DNA from: Solen grandis
Taxonomy: Eukaryota > Mollusca > Bivalvia > Adapedonta > Solenidae
NCBI GenBank assembly: GCA_021229015.1
Contig: CM037794.1
Location: 42,303,126 to 42,367,125 of the forward strand
Reading direction: 5' to 3'
DNA: 64,000 nt
Shown in pieces: positions 25,501-37,500 of this stretch (positions are counted from its first letter, which is position 1; the number at the start of each line of letters is the position of its first letter). The notes beneath the pieces are model-generated. The model had not been told where the DNA came from. It saw nothing but the letters and a program-made list of their open reading frames with translations, and did no database searches. The position numbers and the translations under genes are program-made.

Positions 25501-28471
25501 AAATACTTACTCATACCCAAACACTTACTCTGACCTAAATACTTACTCATACCCAAACACTTACTCTGACCTAAATACTTACTCATACCCAAACACTTAC
25601 TCTGACCTAAATACTTACTCATACCCAAACACTTACCCTGACCTAAATACTTACTCATACCCAAACACTAATCCTGACCTAAATACTTACCCATGACCAA
25701 ACACTTACTCTGACCAAAAATTACCTGACCCAAACACTTACCTGACCAAACACTTACCATAACCCAAACACTTACCCTGACCTAAATACTTACTCATACC
25801 AAACACTTACCCTGACCTAATACTTACTCATACCCAAACACTTACCCTGACCAAAACTTACCTGCATACCAAACACTTACCTGACCAAAACTTACTGACA
25901 CTACACTACCCTGACCAAACACTTACCCTGACACAAACATTACCCTACCCAAACACTTACCTGACCAAACTACTTACTCCTGACCCAAACACTTACCTGA
26001 CCAAACACTTACCTACCAAACACTTACCTACAAACACTTACCTGACCAAACACTTACCTGACCCAAACACTTACCCTGACCTCAAAACTTACTCATACCC
26101 AAACACTTACCTGACCAAAACTTTACTCATACCCAAACACTTACCCTAACCTAAACACTTACTCATACCCAAACACTTACCTGACCAAATACTTACTCAT
26201 ACCCAAACACTTACCCTGACCAAAATTACTTCAACACTTACCCAAAACACTTACCCTGACCTAAAACTTACCTAACCCAAACACTTACCCTGACCAAATA
26301 CTTACTCATACCCAAACACTTACCTGACCTAAATACTTACCCATACCCAAACACTTACTCTGACCAAAACTTACTCTACCCAAACACTTACCCTGACCTA
26401 AATACTTACTCATACCCAAACACTTACCCAGACCTAAATACTTACTCATACCCAAACACTTACCCTGACCTAAATACTTACTCATACCCAAACACTAACC
26501 CTGACCTAAATACTTACTCATACCCAAACACTTACCCTGACCTAAATACTTACTCATACCCAAACACTTACCCTGACCTAAATACTTACTCATACCCAAA
26601 CACTTACCTGACCTAAATACTTACTATACCCAAACACTTACCCTGACCTAAATACTTACTATACCCAAACACTTACCCTGACCTAAAACTTAACTCATAC
26701 CCAAACACTTACCCTGACCTAAATACTTACCTTACCACATACCCAAACACTTACCCTGACCTAAATACTTACTCTACCCAAACACTTACCTGACCTAAAT
26801 TACTTACTCATACCCAAACAATACCTGACCTAACAAACTTACTCTACCCAAACACTTACCCTGACCTAAATACTTACTCATACCCAAACACTTACCTGAC
26901 CTAATACTTACTCATACCCAAACACTTACCCTGACCTAAATACTTACTCATGCCCAAACACTTACTCTGACCTAAATACTTACCCTGATCCAAACACTTA
27001 CCTTGACCCAAACACTTACCCTAACCCAAACACTTACCCTGACCCAAACACTTACCATGACCCAAACACTTACCTTGACCCAAACACTTACCCTAACCCA
27101 AACACTTACCCTGACCCAAACACTAACCCTGACCCAAACACTTACCTTGACCCAAACACTTACCCTGACACAAACACTAACCCTGACCCAAACACTTACC
27201 CTAACCCAAACACTTACCCTGACCCAAACACTAACCCTGACCCAAACACTTACCCTGACCCAAACAATTACCCTGACCCAAACACTTACCCTGACCCAAA
27301 CACTAACCCTGACCCAAACACTTACCCTAACCCAAACACTTACCCTAACCCAAACACTTACCCTGACCCAAACACTAACCCTGACCCAAACAATTACCCT
27401 GACCCTAACACTTACCCTGATCCAAATACTAACCCTGACCCAAACACTTACCCTAACCCAAACACTTACCCTGATCCAAACACTTACCCTGACCCAAACA
27501 CTTACCCTGACCCAAACACTTACCCTGACCCAAACACTTACCCTGACCCAAACACTTACCCTGATCCAAACACTTACCCTGACCCAAACACTTACCCTGA
27601 CCCAAACACTTATCCTGATCCAAACACTTATCCTGATCCAAACACAAACCCTGAACACACACACACACACACATTTGTTTCTGTAACTTGATGGTGCATA
27701 TGCCAGAAAAGTCAGACACGAACAAACACAGATCATAGTATCATAGCAAAATGTAAAACACGAATTATTTTTGTTCATATAGTTCGAGGGTGCATATGCC
27801 AGAAATTATTGACAGAGAAAGCGCTGTTTTATACCAGAACACCGAGATAAGGACATTCTCAGGCTCTCCGCTTGGGGAGGGAATATATGGTAAGTCTCTT
27901 GGTCTTTATCTAAATCTCTCTCTGTGTTTTGTTGTGTACAAAGACATGTTAAACAGAGACAGGTAACTCCTGTAAAAGCCAGCGGTAAATATTAGCAGAT
28001 CATTTAATATTACAAACTTTCAAAAAAGTATAGAAAATCACAAAAGAAAGTGTTATGAAATAACCATTTCTCTAATGCAAGGAATTATTTCAGTTTGATT
28101 TATTTAAACAACCTTTTAAATTATGATTTAAATTCAATCAGTGTTTCAGAAAAACAGCACATTTAACATAGTTATCATCATGCAGGTACTTTTCTATTTT
28201 ACATAAAACATTTTTATTTCTTGACTTTTATTAACACATACTGTATCATAATGATGGTAATGTAGTGTTCTCATGTAAGATACACTTTCCTTTCACATAT
28301 CTTCAATGGAAAAGAAGATATTTGAAAACGTGACTTTGCAAATCAAACAATTTGTTCCGTGCTTTTGTGAGATTTAGACTAGTTAATAGGTCTTTGTTGC
28401 GTTTGAGTAAACACGTTGAATTAGGAATTAGGTTTCTTTTGATTGCAATATCGCAGAATAATGCACGGTGT

Positions 28472-28512
<41 letters not shown>

Positions 28513-31500
28513 GAAACGGGAACATTAACGCAGAATATTTTGTAATAAGTTCGAGAAATATAGCTACTATTGACAAATCAAAATAGAGGAATATGCTTGT
28601 CTATTACAGTTTATGTTGTTTCAATTTTAATCCTTTTATCTTCTCATTTTATCTTTCTGTCGTGTTTTGTATAGATCGACACTAGTGATCAAGCTATGCC
28701 GACCGGCAAATAGAACTACCCAAATCCATACATACTAGTCTTTCTACTAGTGTTTGAAAGTTCAAATGCAATAACTGTGGTTAAAGCAAATATAAATATT
28801 AGGTTATCAGTTGTATATGTTTTCTTTTTATTCCCTATCATTTCCAGTGGTTAAAGAGAGATAACTGATTAATCTTAAATAAATATACTCATATATTATT
28901 AAAGTCCCATTATAGACATATTGTAGAGCAAGGCAAATGGTACATAATATGCAAAATATCTTCAGTAAAAATCAGGTTAAACAGTTTGAAAATGTTGATC
29001 AAATTACACAATTATTTTGTGTGGATGTCAAAATACTCAAATTGTTTTCATTTTGCAATAGCGAGTATTCGCGAAGAAAGTCCGTAATTGAAAATAAATT
29101 TAATTTTCAAAACCGCCGCCGAATCACCATTTGTTTATCTGGGTTAGGTTAGGCCGGTTACGGAAAGGGAACTAGGTTATAAAACATCTTCAGAGCCTCA
29201 AGGTATGCAAAAAAATAGAGAATAAAATAAATCCGCGGTAAATTTCATCACGGGATAATATGTATGGAACACATAAACTGTCTTTTGATGAGAACAACCG
29301 CAATGCCGGGTCAACTAAAGTTATGCTGAGTCAGAGATGCAAAGTGCTGGGCGGTAAATCCATTGTCTCCAGTTATTGAAGCGTTGTGTTTAGTTCTGGT
29401 AACATTTTCTTCCATCAAGGCAATGTGTTGTTAGATGCCATTATTTTTATGAAAATAAACTGTAAGTGAGTGATACTAACATTGTATTCAGTTTGAATAA
29501 TATAGTGTTTGGTGATTAAGTCATAATGCTTAGTCGTGAAAAAGAAGTGTCATCTGGTGACATTATTTTGTTCAATTAAAATAATGTTGGATTTAGTGGT
29601 ACTGTTATTATTATTATTACACCACATTTATATAGCACTTTTTTCATATATGTTATACGTTCAAAAGTGCTTTACAATCTGTTTAAACACAAAAAAGAAA
29701 ACAGGAGATGTAAAATACATGCAATGAAACCATCCACTGAAACTAAATACACCTAAAATAAGATAAGAATATCATGCGTAGAGTGTTTTAAAATATAAGT
29801 AACAACAGTATAATAATATCAAATAGTATTAAAATAAAGTAAAAGTTCCCTGATAAAATTTAAGAAGCAAACTGGGAAAATATCATTAAATAATAAACGT
29901 GTAAAAAAAAAACAAAAAAAAAACACATTAAAATGTTTAAATCCACAGTTATTAAAAGTACATTAATCGAGTTATTTCCATTTTAATGATCGCTATAGAA
30001 TCGAACAAAGATGTATGTTTTTAAGAGTTTAAATGAGACGAAACTGCTGGACTGGCGTATTAATATTGGCAACTAGTTCCAGAGTTTTGGAGCACTAAGA
30101 GTAAAGCATCTGTCCCCATATTTCGCTGTTTTGGTTCTAGGTTGGACTAGTGTCAGTGAAACGTCTTGGGATCTAAGTACACGGCTGGGTTTGTAAATTT
30201 CTAACATTAATTGAATATACTCCGGTGATTGACCATGTAGTGCCTTGAACGTAAGAGTTAATATCTTAAACTGTATTCTGGCTTCTACACGCAACCAATG
30301 CAGTTCTTTAAGGATGGGGGTTATATGACTGAAACGTGGGTTTTTTGTAATAATCCTAGCCGCCGTGTTCTGGACAGTCTGTAGCTTTTGGAGAGTGTTT
30401 TTTGGTAATCCATATAACAGAGAATTACAGAAGTCCAATCGAGATGTAACAAGACTGTTTGTTAACAAGCGTTATTATGTTACAATAAAGTAATATGTTG
30501 ATGTGAAACGAAGTCATTATGTTCAGTCGATAACACGTACTGTGGTCTGATACTGTCATTATTTTCAGTTGATACAATTAAGTGTTCAGTGGAGCTTTCA
30601 TATTGTGCAGTAAGCAAAAGAGCTGTTGGGTTGAGCTGTCAATATGTTTTGTTAAAATAATAATCTATTCAGTAATGATATTCTGATGTTTAGTCATTAA
30701 GATGTGTTTGTTAGTTTTGATACTATGTCGGGTTGGTCATCCCTCATATGTATATGTTTCACATTCTAAATATTTTCTTGGGATCATTTCAACCGTATCG
30801 TTTTTTTTTGTATGTAAATATGGATGAAAGATAAACATATTGCTGTATTTCAAAGAGAAAACAAGATGTGTTCGAGAAACACTATTTCCCCGTTTGAGCT
30901 GTCAGATGTTAAAAAGCTGATGCCAATTTAAAGTCATTCATGGGTGGACTAAACAGACTTTATTCCATAAAGTAATGAAGTAATTCTTACGGCAAAAAAA
31001 AGAAAGAAAATAAATAAATAAAGGGAGATAATTTAAAAAAGAACGTGACAAAGTTCTGTTCAATAATTATAACCCTTCTACTTCTCACTATCTGTTTATA
31101 TATTTCCGTTTCAAATCAATAACATATATAGTTTACGAGTTGTGCTCCCAACAAAAAATGGGAAAAAATAAAATTAAGGGAGATAAAAAAAACAGATGAG
31201 GTAGAGTTATGGCTCTTGGTCTGCACTTTTCCTAGTTGGCATCTACTTATATATGAAGTTTCAAGTCAAAACCGTGTATAGTTTTTCAAGTATATAGTAA
31301 ATAAGCTATTCTCTGGACAGAAAATTATTTTAAAAAATGGGAGATAATTCAAAGGTTAATCAAGGTAGAGTTATGGTTCTTTGCTATTGCACAGTGTAGC
31401 TTCGGTTAACCGGTTAAAGAGGGTAGTTGTAATCATTGACAAAAAAAAAAATCTAAAATTGTCTCGAATATTTGTGTATATTTCAACATTAATTGCCGGA

Positions 31501-31547
31501 TAAGTTTTATGTTGACAATTTGGCATTGCGTGGCAAATCTTTTAATG

Positions 31548-31591
<44 letters not shown>

Positions 31592-34500
31592 CTTACACTC
31601 TGTTGCTCTTCACGCCTCTGTTTTCTTGTGTTTTTGTTTGTTTGTAAATATCGGTTACTTATCATATTAAGCTAATTTTCTTTATACAGTCAAACTTTTT
31701 GAGTATAAATCATGTCCTTCAAATGCTTAAAAAATCTTCCGTGCAGATGCAAGCATCCATTGTCTTTGGTTCAGAACTTTTTTTGCTCTTAGTCTATAAA
31801 GGCTTGCATTTACTATAAAAAAAAAATGTCAAGATCACTTGAAGGACCATGATCACAATTTAATAATAGATGTGTTACCTTAGAGAATACAGTAATAATT
31901 TCGAATTTTTTTTTACGTTTCAGTGAATCAGCTTGTAAGGTAAGATGTTTTTCGTACTAAATGTACTATTATCCTAAATCAATTTGAAGACTTTTATTAT
32001 TATTATAATAATATATTTATTTATATATTTGAATGATTTTATTCTAGTGAAAAATTAGACTAATTAGTTGTCTTCCAATGCAACTCGATTGGTTTAACGT
32101 TACATATTAAAAGCATATTTGATCGCCTGTTAGCGTGATCGCTAAACGAGTGTTCCGTCAAGATTAGCGTGACGTCACATGAATGTATTTATTATGACAT
32201 CATAATGTTTTGATTGAAGGCCCATCATATTTCATAATGATTCAGTTTATCCTGAAAAAGAAAATAACACGGATATATTATAGACTAACACAAATGGTAC
32301 ATAATATGCAACTATCTCCTGTAAAATAACTGCTAAGCGCATTGAAAATATTGATCAAGTGGATGTCAAATACTACGAGTATCATTTGAATTTGAAAAAC
32401 CTTTGTTGAATCACAATTTGTTTATCTGCTAAGTCATCAGTTTATGCACTCGTGATCCGTTAACGGAGACATAATGAATATCTAGGGATAATTGACGAGC
32501 ATATGCGGAATATGCAAATTAGTTATTTTTTAAACAATTGCATAATCTTTAGTATTTTTTTTCTTATTTATGCACTGTAATAACGTTGTTGTCAACAAGT
32601 ATGTACAGATTGCAAATTTGTAGCACATATTTGGCTTTTATGTCCGAAGAATATACACTGCTTTTGGGAGCATAATGAACCTTTAAACATTTCCACATTA
32701 TGTACTTGCGTTTTGGTCACTGTGACGTATATTTACAGAAAAAATGGTTTCCTTCTGCAACAATGACCACACAAATGCCAACGAGAAAACTTTCACTGTA
32801 ATAGCCCCATATAGGGAGCAATGTTAAACACAGTGACACAGATAAACATCTTTTTGACTTTTCGCTCAAAGGGCTTTATCAAAAAAAAAATTGAAGAAAT
32901 ACAACAGCACTGCATTATTGCATTTTGACCAAAAACAATATGACGTACTTACACCATATTGTATTTGGTCAAAATGTAGTACTGTTGTATTTCTTCGTGA
33001 TTTTTGATAAAGCGAAAAGTAAAAAAAGAGTTGTTTATCTGTGAGAAAACTTTCATTAGCGTTAGTTATTGCCTTCTGTCCAATCATTGATACGTAAGTA
33101 TAAAGTTTAAGATAGTCTATATTGTAGTTATGATCTAGTTTGCATACGTCTGGCTTTCGCGATCCATGCTGCTAAGTTAGGACCGTGCGAGAAAGAAACT
33201 GCTCGATAAATATTTACCATATACATTTGGAAATGTGTGCATTTAAAAACACGTGAAACGATTTTATGTCCTTTGTGAAATCAAGTTAACGCAAAATTTA
33301 CTTGCACCCTCCTTTGGAGTTAATTCAGTTTTACTATATGTTGGGATATCTCTTGGGTTATTGTTGTATATTCACATTCACTAAGAGGAAATTCAAGCCC
33401 AAAACAAAATAATACTGGAAACTACTTTATGCTTTCGAGGTAATTTGATTAGGATGATGCTGAACTCATGAAACTCTAAAATCAACAATGTTTGAATAAG
33501 CTTTATACAGTGGCACGTAAGTGATATGTTGTTGTTGTTTTTTGTTTGTTTTTAGCTCACCTGAGCACAAAGTGCTCAAGGTGAGCTTTTGTGATCGCCC
33601 TTCGTCCGGCGTCCGTCGTCGTGCGTCGTCCGTCGTCAGTCGTCCGGCGTCCGTCGTCAACAATTTGCTTTAAACGACATCTCCTCTGAAACCATTGGAC
33701 AGAATTTAATGAAACTTGGCAGGAATGTTCCTTGGGTGAGGCTCTACAAAAGTTGCTAAAATAAAGTTGATCCATGAAGAACTCTGGTTGCCATGGCTAC
33801 AAAAAGAAAAATAATTTGAAAACTTTAAAAATCATCTCCTTCAAAACTACTGGCCAGATTTCAAAATAATTTGGTACAGATGTTCCTTGGGTCAACCTCT
33901 ACCAAAGTTGTTAAAATTATTCCGATCCGTAAAAAAACATGGCCGCCAGGGGCGGGGCTTATTTGCCTTATATGTATATAGAGAAACCTTAAAACAACAT
34001 CTCCTCTGAAACCACTGGACAGAATTTGATTAAACTTGGCAGGGATGATCCTTGGGTCAACCTTCACAAAAGTTGCTAAAATAAACTTGATCCATGTAGA
34101 ACTCTGGTTGCCATGGCAACAAAAAGAAGAAAAAAAATGAAAACTTTAAAAATCATCTTCTTCAAAACTCCTGGCCAGATTTTAAAATAAATTGGTACAG
34201 ATGTTCCTTGGGTCAACCTCTACCAAAGTTGCTAAAATTATTCCGATCCGTAAAAAAACATGGCCGCCAGGGGCGGGGCTTATTTGCTTTATATGTATAT
34301 AGAGAAACCTTTAAACAACATCTCCTCTGAAACTACTGGACATAATTTGATTAAACTTGGCAGGAATGATCCTTGGGTCAACCTCCACAAAAGTTGCTAA
34401 AATAAACTTGATCCATGTAGAACTCTGGTTGCCATGGCAACAAAAAAAAAATGAAAACTTTAAAAATCACCTTCTTCAAAACTACTGGCCAGATTTTAAA

Positions 34501-37500
34501 ATAAATTGGTACAGATGTTCCTTGGGTCAACCTCTACCAAAGTTGCTAAATTTATTCCGATCCGTAAAAAAACATGGCCGCCAGGGGCGGGGCTTATTTG
34601 CCTTATATGTATATAGGGAAAACTTTAATCAACATTTCCTCTGAAACCACTGGACAGAATTTGATTAAACTTGGCAGGAATGATCCTTGGGTCAACCTTC
34701 ACAAAAGTTGCTAAAATAAACTTGATCCATATAGAACTCTGGTTGCCATGGCAACAAAAAGAAAAATATATGAAAGCTTTAAAAATCATCTTCTTCAAAA
34801 CTACTGGCCAGATTTTAAAATAAATTGGTACAGATGTTCCTTGGGTCAACCTATTTATCTCAGGTGAGCGATTTAGGGCCATCATGGTCCTCTTGTTTTT
34901 TTTGTTTTTTTTTTTGTTTTTTTTGTGGATACAAGATACTGTCCTGAGGGTACGAGATACTTACTTTGAGGGAACGAAAAAAATATTTTGTGGGAACAAG
35001 ATTCTATCTTTAGGGATCGAGATATATATCTTGCGGGCACGAGAAAATATATTGTGTGGTCGAAAAACAATGCTTGAGAGAATAACTTAATCATCTTTTT
35101 GAGATCCTAGATAGTGTAGTAGTAACGTATCTCGGTTCTCACCGATGCGACCCGGGTTCGATTTCTGGTCACGTACGTGAAAGGTTACAGTGGTCGCCCG
35201 TCCAGATACATGGCTTTTCTCCGGGATCTCCGACATCTTCCTACAATAATGACCACATACGCCGCTAACAGAGCCGTCAAGAAAGATTTATATAACTTAT
35301 GATAACTTGTTTCGTAATCGATCAAACCTGATGATTTAATGATATCTTCTTAAAATAGCCCCTCATGAAAATATTAGGAAATTCAATATTCCATCGACAC
35401 AATGATGTCGCGAAAAAAAAGTTGACAATAGTATGCGACTATGATTGGTTTATGTCGTTTCTTAAGGTAAGTATATCGCTCCAGGTTCTCACGACATCGT
35501 TTCGTGTTTCTCCTTCTCTCGAAATAATCTCCTAAAGAAAAACTAACCATGTCACCGCAACACCGTTGCTTAACTATACTTTTTTTTTATTAAACAATTG
35601 TTTTCATTTGATAGATTGAAAAAACAACTGGGCAAATACGTCTTGGTTCTAGAATTGTATAAAAGTTTTGCATGGTGTGTATGTTGCTATAATAAAGCGC
35701 CATGCTTGTTTTAATGTTTTGCATCAGCTTCAGTTAGTTAGTGGTGTGTGTCTACATTTATGCATGGTCGGGGAATTTTAGAAGGGGGCACGCGCCGGGT
35801 GCGCCTCCCGTTGAATCCTCCAGTGTATACATCGGTACGTTCATCATTACCGGTATGTGTTGTTCAAATTTTGATGCATATTTTCTAGTTTTGTAATTTT
35901 GTTTTTCAATCAGATACCTGCACTCAAACATGAAAATAAAGAGCTGTATACAATCATGATACCATCTACAACTAATTATGTTATTTTTTATTCAAATGAT
36001 AGCACTGACGAAGCTGTCGTGGACGGACTAAGTCCAACAAAACAAGAGGAAGGCATCTATGTCAACATGGGAGGCAAAAAGGCAGCAGAGAGCGAAGGGT
36101 GACTGTTTATTTCAGCTGACTAGTTACTTCAGCTGACTACTTTACTTTTCCCGCCCATCCTTTACTTGCTTTGAAGGCAGATTCATGTTTTCATCTGGTC
36201 TTTTAAAATGATAGAATTTGTGCATGTAAAAAATATCTTAATGTTAAAAAAATGAATCAAATAGGCAGCTCTGTATGAATATTTACATTGACTGAGATAT
36301 GAAAAAAAGAATGGTTAAGAAAGGATAATTCCAAAAATAATTTATAAAACTTGATTGTGCTTAAAATAGACGTCGAAATGAAACATATTATAAGGTAATA
36401 AAGATGCAGATCGGTTAGGAAAATAACAATGTAAGTCAAATCTGTCTTAAGCGACCAGTCAAGGGAACAGTAGAAAGTGACCGCTTAACAGATATGACCG
36501 CTAAATGGAGGTTAAACGTTAAATTCTAATGTTAAAACAGACCGCTAAATGCAGGTTGCTGCTTAATACAGGTGACCGCTAATACAGGTTAAGCTGTATT
36601 AAACACCAAAATGTAGCCATATCCTTCATGTTTTCTTTAACAAAGAGTAATTATAATTGATATACATTGTAATTATATTATCAACACTGATAATAAAAAT
36701 CAGTAATTTATTAGAATTATCAATTTATTCTTGTAAGATACTTTGATAGATATATTTGTTTTGAATTGTAGGATAGCATTGTCTAAGCTTAAACATGTAT
36801 ATCTGTTCTTGATTTGCTATTAAATTTATAAAATATTTAACAATGTACTTTAAGAATCGGAATATCATTTAAATAATTACGATTTACGTAAAAAATATTT
36901 TCAGTCTTATAACAGTAGATGGCATATACTTTATAGATTTGAAAAATTACTGTCAACAAAGTCAAAATTCTAGGTTCACTATCAGTTCACTATCGACAAA
37001 TATATCTTCTGCAATGAAAAGTGAATATCTATGGCTAGCAATGATCAAGTTATGGTTATCAAAGGTAGAAAACTTTGATTAAATTTAATCTTCTTCGCCT
37101 GTAACCGTTACTGACGTAGCATGTATGATATCCGTCAAACAATATAGTTTTAGGCTTGCGGCCGCAAGCCTATTTGTAATTGTATGTCATCATCGTTCTC
37201 GTTAAATTTCGGACATGTTTCATTTGGCAGAAAGCCGAGATTATCCGTGTGTTTACACTTTCCCAACGTTAAAATGATTAGTGAAAAGCTAACAATAGCT
37301 ATCAGTTGCGGTTGAGAACATTGCTTATATTCTAAACACTGCGATAAAACCGGGTTCGTGCAGCCGCTTACGTTAGCGACTGTTACGTTCATTGAACACG
37401 CTACAGAAACATAAGGGCTCGAATGCAACTTCGATCCCCTGCGATCAGCAATTAACTGCTTGTCCTAGTACGTTGAATTTTAACAAAGTACATAACCGGA

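Larger units (their letters stand above)
27890..29604. other. receptor intron with TG microsatellite and a dispersed repeat
   Basis: It has a (TG)n run at 28478-28511. The block at about 28925-29150 ('AAATGGTACATAATATGCAA…GTTGATCAA…GTGGATGTCAAA…TTTGTTTATCTG') recurs at about 32285-32430. No exon recognised. Confidence 0.5.

Noticed and set aside
22663..27778. Long open frames on both strands ([20 protein letters not shown] repeats)
   Set aside because: Produced by 18-bp and 36-bp tandem units, which keep frames open. No splice or start context, and the frames differ block by block.
28674..28722. Candidate receptor exon after TTGTATAG
   Set aside because: In the required phase it stops after three codons and no homology supports it.
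37150..37428. 92-residue minus-strand frame with a hydrophobic stretch
   Set aside because: It looks membrane-like by chance composition; no homology recognised and no gene context on that strand.
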